Below are positions 45,600 through 56,231 of a stretch of 64,000 nt of DNA, one piece after another. Origin of the DNA: Amaurobius ferox (lineage: Eukaryota > Arthropoda > Arachnida > Araneae > Amaurobiidae); contig OX578145.1 of NCBI GenBank assembly GCA_951213105.1, positions 120,263,239 through 120,327,238 of the forward strand, written 5' to 3'. The notes under the pieces were generated by a model. It worked only from the letters and a program-made list of their open reading frames with translations, was not told where the DNA came from and did no database searches. Numbering within the stretch: the first letter of the stretch is position 1; each line of letters begins with the position of its first letter. The translations under genes were made by a program, and so were the position numbers.

Positions 45600-46143
45600 C
45601 GATGTTTTGAACGTCAAAATACAAAGCTATTATAAAAGTAACTTCTCTTCTCGGGAACGGAATGTATGAATTACATTCACTAGAATGATGTTAACATATT
45701 TGGTTCATAATATTGAATACGGAAAGTGAGCCTATTTGAAAATACTCATATCTTTTTTAAATTTTATGTAAGTTTTGTGAAAACTTTACTCGCAAAATGT
45801 GCAATATCTCGATGACGTTTAAGCTAAAGTTCTAAAGTTTATGCCTTTCGTTTTCTAGTAAAAATTGCGTCTATTATTTATTTATTATTATTGAAACTCT
45901 TGATTTTATAATGATTTTTTAAAATATTTATTCTTCGAAAATTAGGGGATCTTTTAATTCGATTGCGTTTGAAATTAATAGGGTTCCCATATTCACTGAT
46001 TGTAGTAACCGCTGATTGTAATTCACTGATTGTAATTCACTGATTGTAATAATATCAAATTTCGCTTGAAACAATCCATTCGTTTGTGAGATAGCGCATC
46101 CGCAGACGCGCTCCCTCTCTCATGCACACACACACACACACAC
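45600..46143 (-). repeat. Family A repeat, inverted, body part (interrupted copy)
   Basis: The body blocks GAACGTCAAAATACAAAGCT, ATATCTCGATGACGTTTAAG and TGTGAGATAGCGCATCCGCA lead into the CA tract at 46124-46146. The head of the same copy resumes at 47058 beyond the 5S/SINE cluster. Confidence 0.75.
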
Positions 46144-46147
46144 ACAC

Positions 46148-46259
46148 GGCCCTACCGTGCTGAAAACACCGGTTCTCGTTAGATCACCGAAGTCAAGCAG
46201 CATCGGGCGCGGTTATTACTTGGGTGGATGACCACCTGGGAACACCGCGTGCTGTTGGC
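46148..46259 (+). rRNA. 5S rRNA-derived sequence (probable pseudogene or 5S-headed SINE)
   Basis: The segment matches arthropod 5S rRNA in order: CTGAAAACACCGGTTCTCGT, GATCACCGAAGTCAAGCAGC, ATCGGGCGCGGTTATTACTT, GGGTGGATGACCACCTGGGA and ACACCGCGTGCTGTTGGC. It is 112 nt instead of about 119 because the first bases are lost or changed where it joins a CA microsatellite. The internal promoter elements (A-box, C-box) are largely kept but with substitutions. No T-run terminator follows; instead a tRNA-type SINE starts 8-10 nt later. A functional 5S gene is unlikely. Confidence 0.85.
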
Positions 46260-46266
46260 GCATTTT

Positions 46267-46520
46267 GGGCGCGGTAGCCCGGTGGTTTGCGCGCTGGAAT
46301 TACACGCTGCCACAACTTCCGCCGTGTTCACGCGGAGTACGATCACGTTAACCATGTGGGTCCGTAAGTCCTTCCGAGAGGTTGGTGGTAGGGGAAGGAC
46401 GGTACGCTCCCTGTGGATGCCTCCTCCACTGGGTTCCGGTCTAAACTGGGTGGCACTTCCCGGCCGTCCAAACGGTTAACTTACACCTTTCTGGTAGGTC
46501 GGACGGTCTGGGTCTCAACA
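46267..46520 (+). mobile_element. tRNA-derived SINE directly after the 5S-like sequence (B-box lost)
   Basis: It starts GGGCGCGGTAGCCCGGTGGT 8 nt after the 5S-like end. The B-box region is deleted: ACACGCTGCCACAACTTCCG joins the head to the body. The body and the tail TAGGTCGGACGGTCTGGGT with CAACAACAA repeats are present. Direct juxtaposition with 5S suggests a composite unit. Confidence 0.85.
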
Positions 46521-46550
46521 ACAACAAAACGTATCTTATTTTATGAATCT

Positions 46551-46837
46551 AGGGCGCGGTAGCCCATTGGTTAGCGCGCTGGAGTTGCACTCGGTAGGCC
46601 CGGGTTCGATTCCAGCCACTGCCAAAACTGCCGCCGTGTTTATGCGGAGTACGATCACGTTAAACATGTGGGTCCGAAAGTCCTTCCGAGAGGTTGGTGG
46701 TAGGGGAAGGAGGGTAAGGTCCCTGTGGATGCCTCCCTCACTGGGTTCCGGTCTAAATTGGGTGGCACTTCCCGACCGTCCAAACTGTTACCTTACACCT
46801 TTCTGGTAGGTCGGACGGTCTGGGTTTCAACAACAAC
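46551..46837 (+). mobile_element. tRNA-derived SINE, full-length copy
   Basis: Complete head (GGGCGCGGTAGCCCATTGGT, GGGTTCGATTCCAGCCACTG), body and tail ending in TTTCAACAACAAC. It lies head-to-tail with the copies on both sides. Confidence 0.85.
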
Positions 46838-47057
46838 GCTGCCACAACTGCCGCCGTGTTCATGCGGAGTACGATCACGTTAAACATGTGGGTCCGTAAG
46901 CACTTCCGAGAGGTTGGTGGTGGTGGAAAAATGGTCCGGTCCCTGTGGATGCCTCCCCCCCTGGGTTCCGGTCTAAATTGGGTGGCACCTCCCAGCCGTC
47001 CAAATGGTTACCTTACACCTTTCTGGTAGGTCGGACGGTCTGGGTTTCAACAACAAC
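46838..47057 (+). mobile_element. tRNA-derived SINE body, head missing
   Basis: It begins GCTGCCACAACTGCCGCCGT, the same junction sequence seen in the copy at 46267. It then continues with the body (CACTTCCGAGAGGTTGGTGG, GGGTTCCGGTCTAAATTGGG) and ends TTTCAACAACAACACACAC, merging into the CA tract. Confidence 0.8.
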
Positions 47058-47372
47058 ACACACGCGCACACGCACGCACGCACACATGCATACACACACA
47101 AGAACACATACGCAAGCACACGCACGCATACACACACTACAAAAGCACACACACGCAAGCACATGTACACACACACACACATACACACACCACACAAGCA
47201 CGCACACGCAAGCACACGCACACACGCACATACACACACACATCACTTCAAATACTATTCATTAGAGTTCAGGGATACTTAAGGCGCGCTCTTTCGTTGA
47301 AAACCCGAATTCGAATTTTCGACCTCGTTGCAGTACTTTCCCATTACATTATGTTATATATATAGGAAGATT
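47058..47372 (-). repeat. Family A repeat, inverted, head part (interrupted copy)
   Basis: A long CA-rich tract (47058-47246) is followed by TTCAGGGATACTTAAGGCGC, CCGAATTCGAATTTTCGACC and the terminal hairpin near 47333-47370. With 45600-46143 it makes one family A copy split by about 0.9 kb of 5S/SINE sequence. Confidence 0.78.
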
Positions 47373-47867
47373 TATTAATAACTTTTTTATGTTTTCTATA
47401 ATAGAAAATACTTTAGTGAAATAGTAAAACAGTATTGATTTTTTTAAAAAGACTCTTTGAAAAGAATTAGTGTTGTAAAACTAAGAAAGAGTTATTTGAG
47501 TTTTAAAACACAGGAAAGAAAAACAATTTGTGACCAAACATTTTTACGTACCTGCTAAATATCAATCACAACATGGAGAAAAAAAAAACTGCTGTGAATA
47601 TTGTATGGAACTTGTACTTAATTACGCATCTGTCAGACAGACCCTTTCTTATCTTTTGCTGGTGCGGTTACTCTGTTTGTTTCTCTTTACTCTAGTATCT
47701 TTTTTTGCCTTTGAAGCAGCTTGATATATTTTCTTAACTTCTTATGCTGTTATTATTGCAGACAAATTTGATTGTCAACAAATGCCTAAATTTCAATATT
47801 ATGGTAGAAGTCCTTTATTGTAGGTATAAATAAGTTTTAAAATAATTACTTTCACTATTAGTATTAT

Positions 47868-48752
47868 CTATGGGGAAAGTATTGTGATGGAGTCGAAAAA
47901 GTGTGTGTGTGTGAAAGTATGCGTGTGTGTGTGAAAGTATGTGTGTATGTGTGTGTGTATGTGTGTGTGTGTGTGTCAGTGAGCCTGTGGAGACGATAAC
48001 TGACGAACGAATGGACCGATTCGAACGAAATTTGGCATAAAAATCAGAATCCGTAAACACTGGAAGCTTATTGTTTTTATACGCAATCGAATGCTCAGAA
48101 CCCCCCTAAATTTTCGAATGAAATTTTGAAAAAATCGTCAAAAAATCAACACCGCTAATAAAGTTACGTAAATAGACATTTCGTATGTAATTTTTCGTTA
48201 GAAAACGATTGACATAAATTTTAGAACGTTAACTTGAACCGTTCTCGAGATATTGCACATTTTTCAAAATTTTTTTAAAAAAGTCATATAAAATAAAAAA
48301 AAAATATTTCCTATTGAGAAACATGTTCACTTTTCATATGTAATACCATGCGATACATTGGGTGACATCATTCTCGTGGATCTAGCTCGTTCCATTCATG
48401 ATAAAAGATACTTTGAGTAATAATTTTGTATTTGAACGCCAATAGTCATTTATCTGTTGTAAGAATAACTTATTTCTTCGTCCATTACGCTTGGCGAGAT
48501 TTTGGCTACAAATTTGGTGGAATGTCGCCAACTTAGCGACTTTTTCAATGTTTCTAAATTAACGAAAAACTCGCCAAATGGATAAAAATGACGCTAAATC
48601 AATGAAAATGACGACTCATTGACGAAAATTCAATATCTTGGAAAGAATATAAATATCTACTGTAATAATGATCTATTTTTTTTACTGTAAAAGTAGTAAA
48701 TTCATTGCATTATATAAGGAAAGTCATATGCTGCCCACATCAGATTTTTATA
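47868..48752 (+). repeat. Family A repeat, nearly complete
   Basis: It begins GGGGAAAGTATTGTGATGGA. The GT tract is expanded and contains two GTGAAAGTATG interruptions (47898-47985). The body has GAGACGATAACTGACGAACG, GTTCTCGAGATATTGC and TTGGCGAGATTTTGG. The tail is AGTAGTAAATTCATTGCATT and GCCCACATCAGAT. Confidence 0.8.
47898..47986. repeat. GT microsatellite inside family A repeat
   Basis: GTGTGTGTGTGTGAAAGTAT blocks, then GTGTGTGTGTGTGTGTCAGT, at the position where other family A copies have a short GT tract. Confidence 0.9.
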
Positions 48753-50631
48753 ATAGTATTGAGAAGCAAAAAATAAATTGTCAATAGTTTTTATTTTACG
48801 AGATGTTAATTAAATGCATAATGCATTTTGATAAAAAATTTGTACGTGAGTAGAAATCATTTTGTTTGGAATAATAAGTTACCCAAAGTGCTAAATTACA
48901 ATTTAAAGTGCATTAATTCAATGCCAAAATCGTTGTGGCGTGTATTGCACACCATTATTTCGTTGTGAAAGGTTATTCGTTGCATTATATGGAGAAATTC
49001 AGGTGTTACCCACATCAGATATTTTCGCAGATATCGAAAGTGAATGTACCAATGACCCGACTTCGTTGCATTTTGATCCAAAATTTTGCTTGGAATAGTA
49101 AGTTACCAAAAGTGCCTAATTTCAATTTGAGTTGCATTAATTCAATGCCAAAATCGTTGTGCCTTGTATTGTACAGCATTATTCCGCTGTACATGAAGTA
49201 AAGTCATTGTATTTTGTAGAGAAAGTTATGTGCTACCCACATCATATTCTCCTCATTTCGCGAAAGTAAATGTAATAATGACCCGTACATACATCCACTG
49301 GACGTGGCATACATCCAAATTAGTAATTGAAATTCCAGAAACGTTTTCTTTAGAAAATTCACTTTTGAAATACCACCAAAGACCAGTATACATTTTCAAT
49401 TTAAAGATAACATGCTTAAACTGATTTATGTAAAAGAAAGATAGAAAAAAAATGACTGTGCTTGTGAGGCAGCGAAAATGTTTTACCAGAAACGTTTTTA
49501 TAAAGAAAGCTCTTCATGATAAGTATAAAAATATTTCCAATTATTGGTGTGAAGAAAAATAACAGCGTTAACGCATCCTGGCTCGTTTCCAACGTTTTCA
49601 GCATGATAACAAACTTCGATAAATGATAAATCTTCGTATGGCGTGTTTTCTTCCTTTTATGAATAAGTATATAAAGGACATATTTTATTCTTTTCAGTAA
49701 TCTGTATTATAAATTTTCATATTGTGTTTTTTAATCACGTTGTATCGGTTTCGTGCTTGTTAGCTTCATCACTAAGTAGCAAGAAGTTGCAATTATAGAA
49801 ATAAAACTTGCCGTGCTACGATTTTTGGAACTTCTGTGAAGTCTTGCAAAGTCAGCCATACTCATGGGTGTACATACCGCATAACTTATTTCAAATTTAA
49901 AGAAGACAGGTAAGTCTGTCACAGACAGGAGTACTAAAATTAAAAAAAAAATTGGTTGAAATCTTTTTTGATAAGTTGTTTTTTATTTAACTGTGTATGA
50001 TGCTTAGAGTTGAAAATATTCATCTTATTCGAAAATTAGCTCTGTTAAGTTCAGTTACATTATATAGATTGAGAACCGCGGGCATTCTGCCCTATAAGGA
50101 ATAAACAAAAATCACGCAAGAAAGTTTCCTTCTTTTGTACAGTTTTTGTACCGAGTTGGATCGTATATCTCAAATAAAAATTTATAAAATGACAAGAAAT
50201 AAAAGAACATCATGGTCTCACTTTCAGTATCTAATCTCACTGCGTAAAGCTCCATGGCTATATCGCAGTTTTCTGCTGTGAAAGAAGTATACTCATTGCA
50301 TTATGTAGGGAATGGGTCGCCCACATCATGGACTCACTTTCTGTATCTAATGGCTTACGCTCATAAAGCTCCAGAGTTCATGAAATGTTTATCCGTGAAT
50401 GGAAACACGTTTGGCAACATTTCGTAGCAGCGTTACCCAGAGATAAATAGACTGATAAATCAAGGTGTTTATATTATTAATTGAGCTCAGACTGACAGCG
50501 TGATATGATTGACGTCGCCAGTCATATCACGCATTTTAAATTATGGCAATAATTTAAAATGCGTTAATTATTAATTATTATTTTAAATAATCAATCTTAA
50601 TTTCTTCCTGCCCGCTCTTATCGAATATTCT

Positions 50632-50905
50632 TCGACCCAAATCGTCCGGCCTACCGAAAGTGTATGGTATCTGTTTATACGGCTTGGAAGTGCCACCCAA
50701 TTTAGACCGGAACCCTGTGGGGGAGGCATCCAAAGGGACGGTACACTGCATTCCCCCTACCACCAACCTCTCGAAAGGATTTATTGTCCCACATATCTAA
50801 CGTGCCTGCATTTCGCGTGAACACGGGGACAATTTAGGTAAAGCAGGGAATCGAACTCGGTCGCCCGAATGCAATCTCCGCGCTCTAACCACTGGGATGT
50901 CCCAC
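50632..50905 (-). mobile_element. tRNA-derived SINE inside the foldback loop, inverted
   Basis: On the - strand: CCAGTGGTTAGAGCGCGGAG head, GAGTTCGATTCCCTGCTTTA B-box region, body with GGTTCCGGTCTAAATTGGGT and tail with TAGGCCGGACGATTTGGGTC. It lies between the two inverted arms of the element at 50071-51988 and probably inserted there later. Confidence 0.8.
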
Positions 50906-51162
50906 ATTTTATTGGCATTCGGTGCTGCAGATGTAAGAAGTGCGAAACTCGTCCAAAGATGCTGATCGTTACACTGGATGAAACTGAATCACTGCCATGA
51001 AACGCCCTTCTTTTATCTGTAGGTAGTGTGATATCTTCTATATTTAAGAAAAAACCCGTTAAGCTATTAATAATATAAACACCTTGATTTATTTGTCTAT
51101 CTATCTATCTCTGGGAAACGCTGCTACAAAATGTTGCCAAACATATTTCAATCATGGATAAA

Positions 51163-51825
51163 TATTTCATGAACTCTGGAGCTTTACAAGAATATGACAT
51201 CAGATACTGGAAGTAAGTCCATGATTTGGGCGGCCCGTTCCCTACATTATGCAACGACTATACTTCTTTCACAGCAAAAAACTGCAAGGAAACCATGGAG
51301 CTTTATGAGCGTATGAAATCAAATACTGAAAGTGAGTCCATGATGTGGGCGACCTGTTCTCTGCATGATGCAATGACTATACTTATTTCACAGCACAAAA
51401 CTGCGAGGAAACCATGGAGCTTTATGAGTGTATGACATCAAATACTGAAAGTGAGTCCATGATGTGGGCGGCCCGTTCCCTACTTAATGCAATAACTATA
51501 CTTCTTTCACAGAAAATATCTGCGAAGAAACCATGGAACTTTATGAACGTATGACATCCAATACTGAAAGTGAGTGCATGATGTGGACGGTCCGTTCCTT
51601 GCATAATGCAGTGACTACTTACTTCACAGCAAAAAACTGCGAGGAAACCATGGAGTTTTATGAGCGTATAGCATCAAATACTGAAAGTGAGGTCATGATG
51701 TGGGCGGCCAGTTTTCTTATATAAATCAATGACTATATTTCTTTCACAGCGAAAAACTGCGATGTAACCATGGAGCTTTACGTAGTGTATGGTACCAGAT
51801 ACTAAAAGTGAGACCATGATGTTCT
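51163..51825 (+). repeat. 119-bp tandem repeat, six copies, in foldback right arm
   Basis: The block GTCCATGATGTGGGCGGCCC recurs with its ATGAT at 51221, 51340, 51459, 51578, 51695 and 51816. Each unit also has AACCATGGAGCTTTATGAGC and CTTCTTTCACAGCAAAAAAC. The period is not a multiple of three, so the short reading frames in it shift from unit to unit and are not a gene. Confidence 0.85.
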
Positions 51826-52068
51826 TTTATTTCTTACCATTTTATAAGTTTTTGTTTGAGGCGTTATAAATTTGTTTGTTATAAATTTTTGTATACGACT
51901 CAACTCGGTAAACAAATTCAACAAAAGTAGGAAACTTTTTTGCTTGCTTTTTGTTTATTATTTATAGGGTAGATTGTCCGCGGGTCTCACTAGTATTTAA
52001 AATAGTTAATTTAAATGTAGCACTCAATACGACTTATAAGATGATAAAACTCTCTTTTTCTTTTTCAG

Positions 52069-52166
52069 ATCTAGAACGAAGTCCTGCCCCAATGCCTATT
52101 TCGGGGGACTCTGTGGACAGTTTAGACGCTGAAGTGAGCGACGCCTTCGCTGCTACCGAAAACCAG
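52069..52166 (+). CDS. OXR1: OXR1/mustard short internal exon
   Basis: This is a 98-bp exon after an excellent acceptor (TTTTTCTTTTTCAG ending 52068), with donor CAG|GTAACA at 52167. Using the single base carried from 10513 it reads N-L-E-R-S-P-A-P-M-P-I-S-G-D-S-V-D-S-L-D and ends E-N-Q on a codon boundary. It is acidic and Ser-rich, with no recognised domain, and continues the disordered linker. Base composition and codon use match the exons at 10245 and 54114 and differ from the flanking intron. Small or alternative exons could be hidden in the 41.5-kb intron before it, although the phase needs none. Confidence 0.75.
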
Positions 52167-54113
52167 GTAACACTAGATATGCGTTGTGAACGAATTTCTA
52201 CAGAAGTAAATAAATAGGTCTTAACGTAAAATGGTGTGCAGGTAAAATGTAAAAGGCAAGAAGAACGATGTTTCGGCATAGGCATATTTTAATAGAATTT
52301 CTTTGAAGCGAAGTGAAATTTGTATCTTCAACTAGCACCATCTAGCGAACATTTTCTCTTCGTTCCTGGATTTTTATGGACGATGAGGTCTTTTGTTTTT
52401 GGTGGTGTTGTTAAAGCCCGATTCGCGAGTGCGGGATACGGTTAAGCCTTGATAAAATCAGTAAAATTGGACGTGAAATGTAGAATTATGAAAACAGAAA
52501 AAAATGGACACGAAAATTTAGAGATAAAACATAGGGAAACGTTAAGCATGGTGAAAGTATAATTGGGAGAGATATGAATTTTTAGGCAAATCATTAGTCT
52601 GATTGTTAATGGTAAACAAACTATGGCGAAACATTTCTTAAAACGAAGCTTAGCAAATATTTCTATTTATATTTTTGCCAATATTTTTTCTTGAAACACC
52701 TGTTTCTCTGAAGCGGCTATAGACAGAGCTTAGATGGTTACGTGACTGATATGGATTCAGCATCCTTGCAACCCTTGAGGCAGCATCCTTGCATCCTCAG
52801 AAACCCTTGAGGAGACAGAAAGTTCACTACATTTTCAGTTCTGGAGATGTCAAACTTTATGGAAGGAGAGTATACAAATGCTTAACAGTTCCGTCAAAAA
52901 TGAAGTATACACAGCTGTTGCCACTATATTGTAACGAAAAGTATCCTCAGGAAGCGTGGATGTACACACAGAATGCAAGAGCGAGTCCAAGTTTCTGGAC
53001 AACTTACGTTTATTCACAAGCATAAAGTAAAAGGGAAAAATATACAATCAAACAGCACTTAAATACTCCACTAATTTCACAGAATAAGCGATATTATTCT
53101 CAAAATGTAGACGAAAGTAATTTCACAAAACAGCTGCTATTATTCTCAAAACATTGACAAAAATCACAGTCCAATGTAGCTCGTGTCACATAAACTCGTC
53201 ATCTCCCCTGGAACGGAGGCCTGAGTTCTTTTCATAGTTTCTCTATAGAAACTTCTGGAAATCTCTATATCTCAAAGGATAATCGTTCTATCGAGAAATT
53301 TCAGAAACATTTCGGAAGTCGCCAAATTGGCGATAAATCTCCATATCTAGCAACCCTTCTAGCTAGGAAATTCTGTCAACTCTGGGCTCACGTCATTCTG
53401 GCGTCATGGACAGCGTTTTCTTCGCCTGGCCTTCAAGACAGACGAAAGAGGAGGCACCAAAGGGAAAATCGCCCTTTCGCAACAATATGAAGGCTCCTTC
53501 ATAAAATTTTTGTTGGAATTTTTATTGATGTAAAAGGCTTCAGCGAAGTCCAGGTCGAAAATTCACGAACACTTTTGAATAGTAATAGAGGAAGAAGAAA
53601 ACATCAAATCAATGACGAGTCATTGTGATTGTAATAGAAAATGTATGAAATTTTAGATTTATAAGAAACTTTTGATGTTGCCTTAAGCAATGCGTCAAAG
53701 CGCGTTTAGTTTGTTTGTATGAGATAGCTCATATAACAACAAAAAAAAACCCTGATAAATGTTTCAGTAATTGAAATTCTCAATAGGATCGTCAAGGAAA
53801 GAAACGCTATTTTTGTAGAACATTATCCATGAAATTGTTTGTTCCGTTTTCGCTCTGCAGCACAAATTATTCATTTTTGCGCATAAAAGATTTCATAAAA
53901 TGAACGCATAAATGGAGGAATGGCTGCGTACAGGAAGCGAAATCAGTTATAGTGAAAGTATAATGGAAGCCAAGGTGCTGCCATCAGCATTTTCTTTATT
54001 ATGTTTGTGTGCGATAAATTATAGTATTTAGTTTGGTACGCAAGTCGCGTATTTGTTATGCATGCAACACTTTCAAATAGTATCTATTTACTTAATGAAT
54101 CTGTGTTTTCCAG
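52167..54113 (+). other. OXR1 intron, about 1.9 kb
   Basis: The intron is bounded by GTAACA and TTCCAG. It contains a family D fragment near 52690-52870, with an internal short duplication of a CATCCTTGCA stretch. A somewhat GC-richer part at about 53170-53480 contains a TCGCCAAATTGGCGA palindrome. I cannot assign it; a solo LTR remnant is possible but no matching partner is visible. Confidence 0.7.
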
Positions 54114-54432
54114 ACGAACGGCACACATTCCGAGAGCCGGCGAGAGCGCATGTTGAAGCGGCTCTCCTATCCCATGGAGTCCATCACCTCTTTCTCCCGG
54201 ATTCTCACCTCTTCCCCCAAGTCCTTCGTCGACTTTTCTGGCTCCCTCTTCTCAGGCAGGAACTCCGAAGAGGAGGTTGTCAAGGAGGAACAGTCAGAAC
54301 CGTCGCCACAAGAACAGAAGGAACCAAAAGAGCAGAAGGAGTCAAAAGAGCCAAAGGAACTAAAGGAGCCTGCAGTGGTGGGATACCAGAATCTGGTGGA
54401 GGAGAAGCCGGAGATCTTCGAAGCGCTGGACA
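54114..54432 (+). CDS. OXR1: OXR1/mustard internal exon, basic Ser-rich and K/E/P-rich segment
   Basis: The acceptor is TGTGTTTTCCAG ending 54113; the exon starts on a codon boundary as the previous exon requires. It encodes about 106 residues: T-N-G-T-H-S-E-S-R-R-E-R-M-L-K-R-L-S-Y-P, then an S/T/F-rich stretch, then a charged low-complexity run of K-E-P and K-E-Q repeats, then V-V-G-Y-Q-N-L-V-E-E-K-P and E-A-L-D. The likely donor is ACA|GTAGGT at 54433, leaving one base A, which would begin the Lys codon of the L-D-K-L-I-P-R-P segment that leads into TLDc in OXR1 proteins. A weaker alternative donor is GTGGTT at 54437. No following TLDc exon is visible before the window ends. Confidence 0.82.
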
Positions 54433-54570
54433 GTAGGTGGTTCATGATACTTATGATACGAGAAATCATGCTTCTAGTGTAGCGAATAAATAGGAATGAT
54501 TAAGGTCTAGAAGTCTTTATTCAAAAGAATCTGCCATGATAAAAAAGCAAACTAAACATATTTTTATATA

Positions 54571-54868
54571 CAGGGTGATTATAAAAAAACTTTGCCGATA
54601 TATGAGCCCCTAGCAATCATACCATTCAAGAAAACGGAATAAAATTTGGATGCAGGTATTTTAAAATATGTGTTCAAGAATGATGTGGAAAAACAACAGT
54701 CGTGCTCTCACAGTTAGGGTTACAGTGACACAATTTCGAAATTTTCAAATGGCAACACTTACTTTTTTTTGATGGAATGTGATCTTCACATTGAAAAACC
54801 ATAAATGTCGTTGAAACGGTACCTGCAGCACGAAGAACGCCGGCACTAGGCAGAGACTGTGAAAACAA
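54571..54868 (+). repeat. Left terminal inverted repeat of the 54.6-56.5 kb transposon
   Basis: The segment runs from CAGGGTGATT to about GCAGAGACTG. It shares ordered landmarks with the inverted right end: CGATATATGAGCCCCTAGC, CTCACAGTTAGGGTTACAGT, GACACAATTTCGAAATTTTC, GAAACGGTACCTGCAGCACG. Confidence 0.88.
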
Positions 54869-54915
54869 CCATTAAGGATAGACTAACGACAGAAAGCAAA
54901 ACCTTTTATTGTGTT

Positions 54916-56032
54916 TCACAAATTTTCCACGTGCCCTCCTTTACACATGATGACACTTTGCATGCGACAGATGGTGGATAGCACTGAAGCACGTACCATG
55001 GCAAGAAGAATCTGTTGAACCTCACGTGTGATGGAATCTTTCAAATCAAATAGAATTTGTGGATTGCCTGCATACACTTTGGATTTCATGTATCCCCACA
55101 CCCAGAAATCCATTGGAGTGGGATAGGGGACCCGGGTGGCACAGAAACATGAAATGACGGGAAATAATTCTGTCATCAAACTGTTCCGTCAATAAACGCT
55201 TCACAAAAGACTCCACATTTGGGGGAGCGCCATCTTGCATCCACACGACCTCAGATAGGGCATTTTGCTGTTGCAATTCGGAAATGACGTAATGGGTCAA
55301 CATTGCTTCATAGCAACCACTCGTTACCGTACACGTGCGTAGACCTGCGACAGTAACCTCTTCAAAAAAGTAAGGGCCTAGGATGAAGGTGCTTGTTATC
55401 CTGCACTACGCAGGCACTTTTGCTTGGTGTAACGGAAGTGAGACCACATCATGGGGATTTTGGTCTGCACAGTGCACGTAGTTCTTCGAATTCACACTAC
55501 CAGTCAAGGAGAAGTGAGCCTCGTCCGTCCACAGAATGCGTAAAGGCCATCTGTTATCAGCGTCATACTGGATGAGGAATTCATGAGCAAAATCTAAGCG
55601 TAGTTGGTTATCATCCCCTTGCAACATCTGGACACGCTGGAACCGATGCGGAAACATGTGGAGAACACAGCGCAGATTCTTGCGGACCGTAGAATTCGTC
55701 AAATCCAGCACACGTGAAACACCGCGTGCATTTGCAATACGACCTTCGCTTATCGTCTCATGCACTTCTGCGACAACCTCGACCGGAAAGGAAGGTCGTC
55801 CAGGCCGAGATCGATCGCATGCGCAACCAGATTCTTCAAATTTGCGTATCAAGTCCCTTACAGCTTGTACATAACACGGGCCGCGTCGTAGCCGATGGTT
55901 TATGCGGAAGACACGCAATGCCTCTGCGGCATTTTGCCCATTCAGGTAATGGAGCTTTACCATTTCACCTCGCTGTTTCACTGTAAGCGTCGTGTAATAA
56001 AGTCTAAGTGCGAGAAAGCTAGCGGCATTCAA
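54916..56032 (-). pseudogene. Tc1/mariner-superfamily transposase, broken
   Basis: Reading from 56032 on the - strand. The N-terminal part has a helix-turn-helix region (K-Q-R-G-E-M-V-K-L-H-Y, then S-G-C-A-C-D-R-S-R-P-G-R-P as the linker). The catalytic core follows: W-T-D-E-A-H-F-S-L-T-G (first Asp) and M-Q-D-G-A-P-P-N (second Asp). A TAG nonsense codon interrupts the frame near 55406, after which the same frame is open to about 55150. A frameshift near 55150 leads into P-T-P-M-D-F-W-V-W-G-Y. At the site where related enzymes have S-P-D, the sequence gives V-P-Y, so the third catalytic acid is lost. Similar proteins are common in arthropod genomes. Not functional. Confidence 0.85.
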
Positions 56033-56231
56033 ATCACAATGCCTTTTCTTTCTCCTACGGCGATGGCGTCAGCCATGACGGTGTCTTACGCCGATCCTGG
56101 AAATCTGCATACCTTGGCCTCTTCTCCTTTCGAAGGAGATTCAGCAGGCTGAGTTCTGAGCCGAGCAGACGCTGTAGAATGTGACGTCAATGGAACAGAA
56201 ATTCGTGTTCTGGTGAACGCCACAATTGTTT

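Larger units (their letters stand above)
50071..51988. mobile_element. Foldback-like element with tandem subrepeats in its arms
   Basis: Outer ends GAGAACCGCGGGCATTCTGC (50071) and GAGACCCGCGGACAATCTAC (inverted, ending 51988) are followed inward by matching blocks (CCCTATAA, AATAAACAAAAA, AAGTTTCCT, GAAATAAAAGAACATCATGG). The left arm is about 50071-50483 and the right about 51062-51988. The arms are unequal because the right one carries six copies of a roughly 119-bp subrepeat and the left about two. The inner ends share AAATCAAGGTGTTTATATTA. Long inverted arms made of tandem units around a loop are the layout of foldback elements. No transposase is seen. The loop contains a SINE. Confidence 0.75.
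10514..52068 (+). other. OXR1 intron, about 41.5 kb, filled with mobile elements
   Basis: The intron is bounded by GTAAGT at 10514 and TTTTTCAG ending 52068, with matching splice phase. It contains most elements annotated below. Stretches where I see nothing beyond AT-rich DNA are about 11.45-12.25, 13.0-14.5, 20.05-20.7, 21.6-22.1, 33.75-36.4, 37.0-38.6, 43.1-43.85 and 48.75-48.9 kb. Unrecognised small or alternative exons cannot be excluded. Confidence 0.7.

Noticed and set aside
46973..47282. Open frames rich in Cys/Val or His/Thr
   Set aside because: Artefacts of the CA-rich tract in the interrupted family A repeat.
51226..51724. Repeated short + strand frames of the type M-E-L-Y-E-R-M
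   Set aside because: The 119-bp period shifts the frame in each unit, so no continuous protein is possible.
53170..53480. Possible solo LTR
   Set aside because: No TG...CA ends with a flanking duplication and no second copy could be confirmed by eye.
54150..54482. Independent gene starting at the internal ATG at 54150
   Set aside because: The frame is better explained as an internal exon: a strong acceptor at 54113, phase match with the previous exon, and a donor at 54433 before the stop.
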